Below the pieces are notes generated by a model, which was not told the origin of the DNA, did no database searches, and saw only the letters and a program-made list of their open reading frames with translations. DNA of 36,479 nucleotides from a virus. The position numbers and the translations under genes were made by a program. Each line of letters begins with the position of its first letter. Positions within the stretch are counted from its first letter, which is position 1. Positions 15,522-22,496 of the stretch are shown here, piece after piece. The stretch lies in IMG/VR virus record IMGVR_UViG_3300031673_000228, positions 1 to 36,479 of that record; one strand, 5' to 3'.

Positions 15522-15718
15522 GGCGTCTCCTCCCCGACCCATCGGTACACATGCAGGTGCGGCTCTATCACTCCGCACGTCGGACAGTGGTTGCCGCTGA
15601 TCGGCGCAATGTCGGCCTCGATCGGAACAGCCAGCAGGACGGTTCCGATCCATTGTCTGACGAGTTCCTGCATCGGGTCGTCGGGGTGTAGGTTCGGGTC
15701 GATCTGGTAGAGGGTCAT
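15518..15718 (-). CDS. Small zinc-ribbon-like protein with MTLY start
   Basis: 66 residues, beginning MTLYQIDPNLHPDDPMQELV. Near the C-terminus NHCPTCGVIEPHLHVY offers two Cys and two His as possible metal ligands. ATGA overlaps at both ends. Function unknown. Confidence 0.55.
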   Translation of the reverse strand: MTLYQIDPNLHPDDPMQELVRQWIGTVLLAVPIEADIAPISGNHCPTCGVIEPHLHVYRWVGEETP

Positions 15719-15975
15719 ACTTCTCCGATCCCTGGTATCTCAGTCCCGGCAGGCAGGTCCGCGAGCCGGTTCGAGTTCTCCCACAAGACGTGCGTCACGT
15801 CGGGGCATCCGTCGGCGCAGTAGTACTCGCCGTCGCTCCCCGGGTACGGGTCGTCCATCGAATAGTTGGCCTCCTCGACGTTGCAGAGCGTGAACGACGT
15901 TTCGTCTTCCGACGTCCTCCCGCAGTCCGCGCACGTGATGAGCGCCTCGTCCCTGTCGTCTGCCCGGTCACTCAC
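15715..15975 (-). CDS. Small Cys-rich protein
   Basis: 86 residues, acidic. CADCG (around residue 15) and YYCADGC (around 52) give two Cys pairs for one zinc site. The rest is acidic and beta-like. It overlaps its upstream neighbour by 8 bases and its downstream neighbour by 4. Function unknown. Confidence 0.55.
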   Translation of the reverse strand: MSDRADDRDEALITCADCGRTSEDETSFTLCNVEEANYSMDDPYPGSDGEYYCADGCPDVTHVLWENSNRLADLPAGTEIPGIGEV

Positions 15976-16210
15976 TGTTCCCTCTCCTTTCGGCTTCGAC
16001 GTAGGGGAGCGCCCCGTACAGGCGCTCCTTCAACTCTATGTCCCTGACACGGACGTTCGCCCGCGCCGTCTCTTGCTGGACTGCTGCGATCTCGACGGCG
16101 TACCTACGCCGCAGGGAATAGACCCTGCGGCGGTAGGTGTCGATGATGACCGTCGCGGTAAGGGCGTTCGTCACAAGAACGACGACCGCCCACCACGCTG
16201 TCTCACTCAT
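15968..16210 (-). CDS. Single-pass membrane protein with coiled coil
   Basis: 80 residues. Residues 4-24 (TAWWAVVVLVTNALTATVII) form one transmembrane helix. The rest is a charged helix (AAVQQETARANVRVRDIEL). The start lies 8 bases inside the end of the Rad52-like gene, so the two are co-translated. Function unknown. Confidence 0.55.
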   Translation of the reverse strand: MSETAWWAVVVLVTNALTATVIIDTYRRRVYSLRRRYAVEIAAVQQETARANVRVRDIELKERLYGALPYVEAERRGNSE

Positions 16211-16670
16211 CGGGCGTCCCGTCTGGGAAGTCCTTGAGGAGTTGCTCGTACAGGAACGGCGTCTTGCTCCACAGGTGGATGCCCAGGCCGGTCCTCATCC
16301 AGCATCGTTTCAGGGCGTCCGACGACGCCTTCTTTGCGTTGTCGCCGTCGTTCTCGGACGCCGGATGCTCCGCGACGCCCGCCTCCGTGATCGTGATTGC
16401 TCGTCCGTCGATTTCGACGGTCAACGTCGCGAGGACACCAACCACCGCCCCGTCCCTGGCGGGGTATGTCGCCTTGGAAGTCGTCTCCTCTGCGGCGTAG
16501 CCTCGGATGAGGGTCGTCACCTCGAAGTCGAACGGCCCGACAATCGTGAGGGCTCGTTGCGTCACGTCCTCATGGCTGACGTAATCGCCGTGCTTCCCGG
16601 GCGCTGCCTTCTTGACGAGTTTCGGCGGGAAGGGCACCGCCAACTGGATCAACTGTTCCGGCCTATTCAT
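16203..16670 (-). CDS. Rad52/Sak-like single-strand annealing protein
   Basis: 155 residues. PFPPKLVKK near the start is followed by YVSHEDVTQRALTIVGPFDF, matching the start of Rad52/Sak-type annealing proteins. Then come a beta region (VGVLATLTVEIDGRAITITE) and the signature KKASSDALKRCWMRTGLGIH, which follows the A.SDALKR.....G pattern of the family. Such proteins anneal complementary single strands during phage recombination and replication. No partner exonuclease is recognised nearby. The start at 16670 overlaps the HTH gene (ATGA). Confidence 0.75.
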   Translation of the reverse strand: MNRPEQLIQLAVPFPPKLVKKAAPGKHGDYVSHEDVTQRALTIVGPFDFEVTTLIRGYAAEETTSKATYPARDGAVVGVLATLTVEIDGRAITITEAGVAEHPASENDGDNAKKASSDALKRCWMRTGLGIHLWSKTPFLYEQLLKDFPDGTPDE

Positions 16671-16951
16671 CGAACGCTCCTGTCCTCGAGAGCCAACTTG
16701 ATCTGGCTCCTGTTGAGAATGAATGTCTCCAGGCGGTACTTGTCCACCCGCCTCGCCTTGCTCGTTCCTCCTTTCAGATGCGTGTGCAAGTCGCATCGTT
16801 CCGTCCTGATGTCCCATCCCTCCTTGCGGAGGTCCCAGACTCGGGCTGCGGCGCGGGGTATCCCCGGCTGTAGTCCGTAGGTGAACGTCTCAGAGCAGAC
16901 ACCCTGTTCTCGGGCCTGCAACAGACGTAACACTCGTTCCTTCTGCTTCAT
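16667..16951 (-). CDS. Winged-helix DNA-binding protein
   Basis: 94 residues. MKQKERVLRLLQAREQGVCS, then GIPRAAARVWDLRKEGWDIR, is the compact winged-helix pattern common in phages (V..LL...GVcs..f.....pr.aaRi.dLR..GW.I). A basic C-terminal tail follows. Likely a regulator of the leftward operon or a recombination accessory, since the annealing protein follows it directly. Confidence 0.65.
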   Translation of the reverse strand: MKQKERVLRLLQAREQGVCSETFTYGLQPGIPRAAARVWDLRKEGWDIRTERCDLHTHLKGGTSKARRVDKYRLETFILNRSQIKLALEDRSVR

Positions 16952-16967
16952 GGGCTGTTCGTCCTTT

Positions 16968-17234
16968 CTACGCCGCTGACGTTGGCTTGTCTGGCGTGCT
17001 TTCTTCGTCTTGGTGTGACGACACCGGGGGAATCAGGTCCCATCCGTACAACCTGAGCGCTCGGACAGCGTCCGACAGGCCTTGCGAGCCGTCGTCGAAT
17101 CCGTCCGCATAGCCCCGGTCGTAGGCTCCTTCGATCTCGTCGATGGCGGCGTTCCATCCGAACGTCCGTCCGGCCATCATCGCCGCCACGGTGAGGAGCG
17201 TCAGCGCCACCCACGACGCAACGATGGCGATCAC
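16968..17234 (-). CDS. Small membrane-anchored protein
   Basis: 88 residues, GTG start at 17234 overlapping the upstream stop (GTGA). One transmembrane helix at residues 2-22 (IAIVASWVALTLLTVAAMMA). Then a Gly/Asp-rich segment with GAYDRGYADGFDDG, a pattern also found in small phage membrane proteins. Function unknown. Confidence 0.55.
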   Translation of the reverse strand: MIAIVASWVALTLLTVAAMMAGRTFGWNAAIDEIEGAYDRGYADGFDDGSQGLSDAVRALRLYGWDLIPPVSSHQDEESTPDKPTSAA

Positions 17235-17860
17235 GTCGGCTCGCCTTTCAACGCGACGCGCGTCACGCCCGTCTGGCGCCTGTCCTCTCCGACCATCGCC
17301 TCGTCCGTTCCGTCGTGGTCGGTGACGGGACGGGGAGCGACACGCAGATCGACGTCGCGCTGCCGCAGGTACGTCTTCAACTGCGTCCACCGCCACGACA
17401 GCCTCACGGCGTCGGCAGCGATGGCGTCCTGCAAGACGTCCATCGGCCCCTGCCCTGTGGCTGTGGCGACACTGACGAGGATCGCCGGGGTGTTGTATGT
17501 CCGGTCCGTCGTGTACGTCGGCACCAACTCGTATCGCTTCCCGACAGCAACCGGGGCGCCTGCCCTCTCGTTCGGGTCGGCACGGTTGTCTTTCGGGGCG
17601 TCCCACTGGCGGTCCATCTCGGACGTCAGCCGCTCCCACCTGTGACGGGTGTCGGCCAATATGACTTCGATCTCTCTCGTCAGCCCAACGGCGTCAGCGA
17701 GTTCCGCGTCGCTCGGCGTCATCCGCTTCACTTTCGTCGCCGCTGCCAGCAACGTCGAAAGGTGCGAGCGGATCGCCTCGTCCTCGAGATGCTCGTCGAT
17801 CTGTCTGTCCAGCTGCCGGTCCGCAGCCAAGGCCTCCTCGGCGGCAGTCGGTTCACTCAT
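17231..17860 (-). CDS. Hypothetical protein with helical N-terminus
   Basis: 209 residues. The first 95 are charged helices (ADRQLDRQIDEHLEDEAIRS, REIEVILADTRHRWERL), probably a coiled coil. The second half is mixed. PAILVSVATATGQGPMDVLQ resembles a short HTH-like or nucleotide-site segment, but no motif is firm. Start chosen at MSEPTAAEE (17860), which overlaps the HTH gene by four bases. Function unknown. Confidence 0.5.
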   Translation of the reverse strand: MSEPTAAEEALAADRQLDRQIDEHLEDEAIRSHLSTLLAAATKVKRMTPSDAELADAVGLTREIEVILADTRHRWERLTSEMDRQWDAPKDNRADPNERAGAPVAVGKRYELVPTYTTDRTYNTPAILVSVATATGQGPMDVLQDAIAADAVRLSWRWTQLKTYLRQRDVDLRVAPRPVTDHDGTDEAMVGEDRRQTGVTRVALKGEPT

Positions 17861-18042
17861 CGTTTGCTCCTCTTCTCGTTCCATTCGTCAATCGTCTTCT
17901 GCTCCCAGATCGGTGTCCGGCCTAAGCCGACGAACTGATCCGGTGGGGGCAGTTCGCCCCGGTTCGACATCGTGTAGAGCGTGTCAAGCTTCAAGCCGAT
18001 GTGAACAGCGATGTCACCGACACCCAGCATTCGTTCCGTCAT
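17857..18042 (-). CDS. AlpA/excisionase-like HTH protein
   Basis: 61 residues: MLGVGDIAVHIGLKLDTLYT, then RGELPPPDQFVGLGRTPIWE and a helix with TIDEWNEKRSKR. This is the standard MerR-like HTH plus wing of AlpA and excisionase proteins. It is a second member of the type in this window (the other is at 3064-3282). Probably a transcription regulator. ATGA coupling at both ends. Confidence 0.75.
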   Translation of the reverse strand: MTERMLGVGDIAVHIGLKLDTLYTMSNRGELPPPDQFVGLGRTPIWEQKTIDEWNEKRSKR

Positions 18043-18311
18043 CCGTCCTCCTTCTTCTTCTGTTGCTGATACCACGCCGCCAACTGCATCGCGATGGTGT
18101 GGCTGTGACGCACACCCGGCCTGTTCTCACCGAACGGGCAAGAGCAGTAGGCGGTCCCGGGAGTCACCGACACGGCATACACGACGCCGGAATCTCCCTT
18201 CACTTCCCCCGCCGCTATCCGCAGGTCGCCGTCGTCGTCGTATTCGATCATCTCGACCGTCACGGCTCCTTCCGTGACGAGCCTCGCCGCCTTGTATTCG
18301 CTGTCCTTCAT
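18039..18311 (-). CDS. SWIM-like zinc finger protein
   Basis: 90 residues. YCSCPFGENRPGVRHSHTIA gives C-x-C then H-x-H, close to the SWIM pattern CxC...CxH but with His in place of the third Cys. The N-terminal part is a beta sheet ahead of the finger, as in other SWIM proteins. SWIM fingers bind DNA or proteins, often in recombination. The Lys-rich end (QQQKKKEDG) may be flexible. Confidence 0.55.
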   Translation of the reverse strand: MKDSEYKAARLVTEGAVTVEMIEYDDDGDLRIAAGEVKGDSGVVYAVSVTPGTAYCSCPFGENRPGVRHSHTIAMQLAAWYQQQKKKEDG

Positions 18312-18320
18312 TCCTCCTCC

Positions 18321-18578
18321 TCACTCGACGTAACTGGACGGGCCGACGTTCATCCAGTCCAACCCGAACCACGGATTCGACGCCTGGATGATCGTCGTCG
18401 ATTGCTCCACCGGGATCGCGAACTCGGTCGGGTTGATCGAATCCTCAGCGTCCCACGACGACCCGATGGACTTGAGTGCCAGGTCGTAGAAGGCGACGAG
18501 ACACGGCTCAATGCCCCCTGCAGCCGCTTCCACGCACACCTGGAGTTCTTGTGCCGTGAGGCTCCGCTTGAACCTCAT
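18321..18578 (-). CDS. Hypothetical protein
   Basis: 85 residues, no recognised family. A helical start (MRFKRSLTAQELQVCVEAAA) is followed by an acidic, aromatic C-terminal half (NPWFGLDWMNVGPSSYVE). ATGA overlap with the upstream gene; 9-base gap to the next. Confidence 0.5.
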   Translation of the reverse strand: MRFKRSLTAQELQVCVEAAAGGIEPCLVAFYDLALKSIGSSWDAEDSINPTEFAIPVEQSTTIIQASNPWFGLDWMNVGPSSYVE

Positions 18579-18838
18579 AGCGGCATCTCCGGCTGCACCG
18601 TTTCGATGTACTCCCGCGCTGCCCGTTCGGAGCGGAACAGTCCCGAGTAGTCCGTGAACAGCCGATGCGGCACGCCACGCCGAGCGATAGAGACACCGAA
18701 GATCGCGTCGTTACGCATCCCCGTCCCTTCGCACAGTTCGTACAGCCAGTCGCCGTGCAGTTCGCCGCACTCGATCCGGTGCGGCGTCATCACGTTCTTG
18801 CCGACGATCAGTTCGTCGAACTCCTCAGCGAACGTCAT
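18575..18838 (-). CDS. Hypothetical protein
   Basis: 87 residues: MTFAEEFDELIVGKNVMTPH and HGDWLYELCEGTGMRNDAIF, then a helix near the end (SERAAREYIETVQ). The W-L-Y-E-L..G pattern and size suggest a small alpha-beta domain. ATGA coupling on both sides. Not recognised. Confidence 0.5.
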   Translation of the reverse strand: MTFAEEFDELIVGKNVMTPHRIECGELHGDWLYELCEGTGMRNDAIFGVSIARRGVPHRLFTDYSGLFRSERAAREYIETVQPEMPL

Positions 18839-19521
18839 TTCGTCACCTCGAATGCTGCCACCCGACGCAACTGCTCTTCGGTGAGGTCACGCCGGTCGAT
18901 CTGCGCCTCCACGTCCGTGTAGACGTAGCCGGAACGCCGCTCCACTTCCTCGCCCCATTCGCCCAGATACACCGAACCGCCGGGGACGCCCAGCTGGTCT
19001 GCGACGGCCTGACCGATGTCGGTCCAGTCCGTGGCGCGAGTGGACACCATGACGTTCGTCTTGACGTTCACCATCGGGTCCTCCCAACGGCCAGAGTCCG
19101 CGAGTCGCATCTGGAACGTCGGCACCGCTTGGCGGTTGCTGTCTTCGATGAGTTGCGAGAACGTGCGAATGTCTCGCCGCAGGAGAACGAGACGCCGCAG
19201 CGCCCACCGATCCCGCTTGGCGATGTTCGACAACCAATGCGCCGAACCGGCAACGAACGCCGGTCCGTCGTTGAGGCCGATCATCAACTCGTATGACGGG
19301 TCCTCGACCCAGTAGTCCAACCCGTCTTCGCACAACCCGCACATGAAGTCGGCTCCACCGGGAGTCCCGACGTAGGTGCCATGCACGCAACGGTCGCCGC
19401 CCCAACGGCCGTCGTCAGTAGACGGGTCCGTGTCCTCGAGACGCTGCAACTGCTCGTCCGCTGCCCGCGCCAACTCCTCCTCGAACTGATCGTCGATCTG
19501 TGTCTGCTCGAATGCGGTCAC
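18835..19521 (-). CDS. Hypothetical protein with CxxC site
   Basis: 228 residues, GTG start with GGAGG site, overlapping the upstream stop (GTGA). The N-terminal helix (IDDQFEEELARAADEQLQRL) leads to RCVHGTYVGTPGGADFMCGL then C, so three Cys and a His may bind zinc. The middle is helical (LRRLVLLRRDIRTFSQLIED). The end is beta-helical. This layout (Cys cluster, then LLRRDIRTF) recurs in other actinophage early proteins of unknown role. Confidence 0.5.
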   Translation of the reverse strand: MTAFEQTQIDDQFEEELARAADEQLQRLEDTDPSTDDGRWGGDRCVHGTYVGTPGGADFMCGLCEDGLDYWVEDPSYELMIGLNDGPAFVAGSAHWLSNIAKRDRWALRRLVLLRRDIRTFSQLIEDSNRQAVPTFQMRLADSGRWEDPMVNVKTNVMVSTRATDWTDIGQAVADQLGVPGGSVYLGEWGEEVERRSGYVYTDVEAQIDRRDLTEEQLRRVAAFEVTK

Positions 19522-19757
19522 GACCGCACCTCCTTCGGTTCCCATCCGTCCTCCATGCCCTGCTCCCACACGGCGGCGTCGTCGGGACGCCCCATCTTCA
19601 CCCACCAGTCATGCTCCTCCGACCAGTGCCACGGCTTCTCGAAATACTCGAGCAGGCCGGTCACGTCGTCGTCTTGAATGAAGCCCGCCGTCACCATGTC
19701 ACGTGCGAACGACCAGACCTCGTCCGATGACTCGATCCACTTGCCAATAGTCCTCAT
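19518..19757 (-). CDS. Small acidic hypothetical protein
   Basis: 79 residues, starting MRTIGKWIESSDEVWSFARD. Rich in Trp and acidic residues (WHWSEEHDWWVKMGRPDDAA). No family recognised. It precedes the GTG start of the next gene with GTGA coupling. Confidence 0.5.
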   Translation of the reverse strand: MRTIGKWIESSDEVWSFARDMVTAGFIQDDDVTGLLEYFEKPWHWSEEHDWWVKMGRPDDAAVWEQGMEDGWEPKEVRS

Positions 19758-19759
19758 GC

Positions 19760-19912
19760 TCACCCCTTCACTATCACGTGGACGTTCCACGTCCGGTCCT
19801 TGCCACGCTGCTTCGTCCATCCGGTGACGAGGCCGTGCTTGCGGGCCTGCCGCAGCGCCTCCATCACGTCCTCAGTCGTCGGTCGCTTCTTCGTCGGGAA
19901 GTGCATGTCCAT
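19760..19912 (-). CDS. Very small basic protein
   Basis: 50 residues with ATGA overlap to the upstream gene. The sequence TTEDVMEALRQARKHGLVTG is a likely helix, and the rest is basic beta (TWNVHVIVKG). It resembles a small winged-helix half but is too short to call. ATG 19912 is used; a GTG one codon earlier is possible. Confidence 0.45.
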   Translation of the reverse strand: MDMHFPTKKRPTTEDVMEALRQARKHGLVTGWTKQRGKDRTWNVHVIVKG

Positions 19913-20259
19913 CACGCCACCTCGTCCACGTTGTAGATAGCGGAGCGGAGTTCTGCGAACTGCGTCCTGTTCAGGAACAGCGACACCCCGGCGACGATGA
20001 TCGAATACACGCCGTCGTCCAAGTCGAACGCCTGAACCTTGCCGGTCCGTTCCGAGTGCGTGACGTGGACGTCCACCGACGTATGGCCCCGGCCGTTCGC
20101 GGAGTAGAACTCCTTGGCCCAGAGTGTCACGTCGGTGCGGTCTGGCTGCTCGTCGGTCGAGCAGGTGATGGTGACGGTGCGCGCCTTGAAATAGGGGCTG
20201 CCGTTCTTGTGCTTGAACGTCTTGGTCCTCGACGTCGTCTTCATCCTGTCCTTCAACAT
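19912..20259 (-). CDS. Hypothetical beta-rich protein
   Basis: 115 residues. A basic start (MLKDRMKTTSRTKTFKHKNG) is followed by beta strands (YFKARTVTITCS, HTSVDVHVTHS, GVYSIIVAGVSLFLNRTQFA). No family recognised. It starts after two hairpins in an 80-base gap, so it may begin a separately controlled part of the operon. Confidence 0.5.
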   Translation of the reverse strand: MLKDRMKTTSRTKTFKHKNGSPYFKARTVTITCSTDEQPDRTDVTLWAKEFYSANGRGHTSVDVHVTHSERTGKVQAFDLDDGVYSIIVAGVSLFLNRTQFAELRSAIYNVDEVA

Positions 20260-20293
20260 CGTTCCTCCTTTGGAACCGGCCTGCCATCGTCAG

Positions 20294-20334
20294 TGTCGGG
20301 GCGGCCACTCCCCGACAGACCCCCTTGCGGGGGT
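20294..20334 (-). terminator. Hairpin pair inside the leftward operon
   Basis: TGTCGGGG (20294-20301) pairs with CCCCGACA (20310-20317). Next to it CCCCC (20320-20324) pairs with GGGGG (20329-20333) around a TTGC loop. They fill the largest gap between genes in the leftward operon. There is no U-tract on the minus strand, so partial termination or RNA processing is more likely than a full stop. The plus strand does have TTT after the last stem. Confidence 0.45.
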
Positions 20335-20339
20335 TTCGG

Positions 20340-20606
20340 CTAGATGTAGGTGCTGTGGTTGTCGAAGTCCTCTTGAGCGGACTCGGTGCCGTTGGCGTCC
20401 TCCATGAAGCGCCGCACCATCTTGGTGGCTGCCCTGCCGGTCGGCTCGTCAAGCCCGTACCTGGACTGGTCGATGACGGTGAACAGATGCGAGCCTGCCA
20501 GATGCAGGACCCACGAATCCGGCTGCCACACGATCCTGAACTCCGACCCGGGCAGCCGATACCAGCGCCACCCGAATACGTCTGTCTCGAAACGAACGTC
20601 GATCAT
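20340..20606 (-). CDS. Hypothetical protein
   Basis: 88 residues. A beta-rich first half (VFGWRWYRLPGSEFRIVWQP; LHLAGSHLFTVIDQSRYG), then a helix (RAATKMVRRFMEDANG). Own GGAGGA site before ATG 20606. No family recognised. Confidence 0.5.
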   Translation of the reverse strand: MIDVRFETDVFGWRWYRLPGSEFRIVWQPDSWVLHLAGSHLFTVIDQSRYGLDEPTGRAATKMVRRFMEDANGTESAQEDFDNHSTYI

Positions 20607-20618
20607 GTCGTCCTCCTC

Positions 20619-21041
20619 CTAGTGGATCATCCACTGAGCGAAACGGCTGCGGACGGTCCGCTCGGCTTCGCTGAATCCGTTGCTGAAATGGTCGGTCGAG
20701 ACGCCGCTGCCGTAGTTCCCGATCAACTGCTTCTTCAGTTCGTCTACGAGAATCTCGAACGCCTCGAACGGCGCCGACACGTCGTTATCGAACAGGCCGT
20801 CCTCGAGGCCCTTGGCGAGGATGTTGTCGTACTGGCTCCACAGTCTCGCCTGAGCCTGGATTTCGGCGAGCGTCCCACAGTCGCTCCAGTCGAGGCGGTA
20901 GCCCTTCAGGAGGTTGGCGGCGACCTTCTCTTGCTCTGCTGCGAGCTTGGCGTTGAAGTCTGCTCGGACGGCAGTGACGAGGTGGCTCCTCATCTCGATG
21001 TAACGGTCTTCCTCGACGGGCGTGTAGTTGATGTCTGTCAT
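20619..21041 (-). CDS. Hypothetical helical protein
   Basis: 140 residues from MTDINYTPVEEDRYIEM with an AGGAGG ribosome site. Mostly helical, with long amphipathic segments (RADFNAKLAAEQEKVAANLL; LAEIQAQARLWSQYDNILAK; FEAFEILVDELKKQLI). No motif recognised. Longer upstream frame is a shadow of the next gene. Confidence 0.5.
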   Translation of the reverse strand: MTDINYTPVEEDRYIEMRSHLVTAVRADFNAKLAAEQEKVAANLLKGYRLDWSDCGTLAEIQAQARLWSQYDNILAKGLEDGLFDNDVSAPFEAFEILVDELKKQLIGNYGSGVSTDHFSNGFSEAERTVRSRFAQWMIH

Positions 21042-21051
21042 GTCGTTCCTC

Positions 21052-21513
21052 CTAGTGAATGATGACCGGCTCGGCGGTCGCTGTTCCCGTCCACACTGTC
21101 GCGACGTCTTCCAACTCTCCGTAGTCCCCGTTGGAGGAGAAGTAGAGGTGGACGACGTATCCGTTGCCCCGCACCTGCCGGTCGTAATGGGCGACACTTT
21201 CGATGCCGTCGCAACCGTCCAGGTCGTCGTGGCTGCCCTTGCCCATCGTGATGTTGCAGAGGCGGCGGGCAGTCTCGGCGTCTTCGGCGTACACGGGCAG
21301 GAACCTCGTCCCGACTTCGGTGCGCCAGTTCGTCGGATAGCCCCGAGTGTCACGAACGAGTTTCGCTGCCCTGCGGAGCCGCTCGATGGCCTTCGTCATC
21401 GACAGTTCGTAGTAGCCAGTCTCGACGTGACGTGCTTGGCGGTGCGTGTCGCAAGCGACGACGTCGCCGTCTACGTCCAGGCAGTCCTCGCAAGTGATCC
21501 AGTCCGTGTTCAC
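21052..21513 (-). CDS. Hypothetical protein with N-terminal Cys cluster
   Basis: 153 residues, GTG start (GGAGG site), overlapping the upstream stop. N-terminal CEDCLDVDGDVVACDTH gives three Cys and a His as a likely zinc knuckle. A helix follows (LSMTKAIERLRRAAKLVRD) and then a beta domain (VRGNGYVVHLYFSSNGDYG). The basic helix after the knuckle would suit nucleic-acid binding; this is inference. Confidence 0.5.
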   Translation of the reverse strand: MNTDWITCEDCLDVDGDVVACDTHRQARHVETGYYELSMTKAIERLRRAAKLVRDTRGYPTNWRTEVGTRFLPVYAEDAETARRLCNITMGKGSHDDLDGCDGIESVAHYDRQVRGNGYVVHLYFSSNGDYGELEDVATVWTGTATAEPVIIH

Positions 21514-21722
21514 GATTCGTCCTCCAGATATTCGGTCGCCAACGACACGATCATGTTGATGTTCTCGACCGTCGAATGGCTGCGGCACAGCAGGCCCGCC
21601 GTCCGATACGACCGTCCGTTCGGTGTGCTGAGTTGCACTTTCACGTCCGCTCGGACGAGGCACTGATCGCAGCCCCCAACCTCTCGGACGCCCATCTTCA
21701 CGACTCTTGACTTCCTCGTCAT
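21510..21722 (-). CDS. Small Cys-rich protein
   Basis: 70 residues from MTRKSRVVKMGVREVGGCDQC. CDQC plus a later CRSH could form one zinc site, with a helix (TVENINMIVSLATEYLED) after it. ATGA and GTGA overlaps on both sides. Function unknown. Confidence 0.5.
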   Translation of the reverse strand: MTRKSRVVKMGVREVGGCDQCLVRADVKVQLSTPNGRSYRTAGLLCRSHSTVENINMIVSLATEYLEDES

Positions 21723-21892
21723 TTCGTTCCTCCTGAGTAGATGTGGTCGGCCTTGTGAGTCCGTGCCCACTGCTGGGCGTCGGCCTTGAGATTGAATATC
21801 GCCGAGTCCTCGCAGACCGGGCAGACGACTTCGGTGAACGTGGCGTAGATGAAATCCTGCGTCTTCGGGACGCTGTTGCGATCGGTTGTCAT
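21719..21892 (-). CDS. Small Cys-pair protein
   Basis: 57 residues: FTEVVCPVCEDSAIFNLKAD, then a helix with QQWARTHKADH. CPVC plus two downstream His fit a C2H2-like finger. ATGA overlaps on both sides. Function unknown. Confidence 0.5.
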   Translation of the reverse strand: MTTDRNSVPKTQDFIYATFTEVVCPVCEDSAIFNLKADAQQWARTHKADHIYSGGTK

Positions 21893-22104
21893 TTCGTCAG
21901 TCCCTTCGCTCCTAGGTAGGACTGCCAGCAGCCCCAGTGGTACCAGCCGCCGCCGACCTGTCCGACGTTGACGAGTTCGTATGGCGCCGTCTCCCAGTAG
22001 AGATGCGATTCGCCGCACCATTCGCATTCGTGCATTTCTTTCTCGACCGTCTCGCCCCGAAGGGCTGCCGTCAACTGCTCCGGCGTCGCTGTCCTGTGAT
22101 TCAT
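21889..22104 (-). CDS. Small Cys-pair protein
   Basis: 71 residues. A short helix (TPEQLTAALRGETVEKEMHE) leads to CEWCGESHLYW and then WYHWGCWQSYLG. Two Cys and nearby His/Cys suggest a zinc ribbon. ATGA overlaps at both ends. Function unknown. Confidence 0.5.
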   Translation of the reverse strand: MNHRTATPEQLTAALRGETVEKEMHECEWCGESHLYWETAPYELVNVGQVGGGWYHWGCWQSYLGAKGLTK

Positions 22105-22409
22105 TTGGTGTTCCTTTCGTCTTCGATGCGGTTGAGGATGCCGGTGGCGGCGAGGACCGCTCCGGCGTCCATCACATACTGTCCGTTGTTGGCGGTCACG
22201 TTCCCGTACGTGTTGATCCAGTCGATGCTCGGAAGGCGGTCAACGGTGCGTCCGCTGAGGACGACTGTTGCTTGTGCGCCTCGCCGATGGAACGTCAACT
22301 CTGTTGCTCCGGGCATGCTGAGTTTGAATCCCGGTCCGAGGTTCGTGTAGCGCTCGTCGAATATGCGGCTGCTTGCGAAGTCTCTGCCCGTCAGTGTCGT
22401 CGTCTTCAT
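22101..22409 (-). CDS. First gene of the leftward operon, hypothetical
   Basis: 102 residues from MKTTTLTGRDFASSRIFDER with a GGAGG site 7 bases before ATG 22409. Beta-rich middle (FKLSMPGATELTFHRRGAQA; TVVLSGRTVDRLPSIDWINT), then a helix (MDAGAVLAATGILNRIEDE). Frames extending further upstream run through the tRNA-like region and are not supported. Function unknown; as first gene it should be expressed earliest. Confidence 0.55.
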   Translation of the reverse strand: MKTTTLTGRDFASSRIFDERYTNLGPGFKLSMPGATELTFHRRGAQATVVLSGRTVDRLPSIDWINTYGNVTANNGQYVMDAGAVLAATGILNRIEDERNTK

Positions 22410-22444
22410 CGTTGGCCTCCTTGTGGCCTCGTCCGTTCCTTCGT

Positions 22445-22491
22445 GGCATGGGAGGGAGTCGAACCCTCCCCGTCGCCCTTCCCGGGCTGCC
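22445..22491 (-). ncRNA. tRNA-like T-arm element 2
   Basis: On the minus strand the box-B consensus GGTTCGACTCC occurs exactly. GAGGG and CCCTC (22452-22456, 22464-22468) close a canonical 7-base TTCGACT loop, extendable to 7 pairs. It is followed by an acceptor-like CATGCCA end. No D-arm or anticodon arm can be drawn: the next T-arm begins only about 50 bases upstream, too near for a full tRNA. The local 5' partner GGCA (minus strand) pairs for only 4 bases; a perfect 9-base partner lies 300 bases upstream. Confidence 0.4.
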
Positions 22492-22496
22492 GTAGT

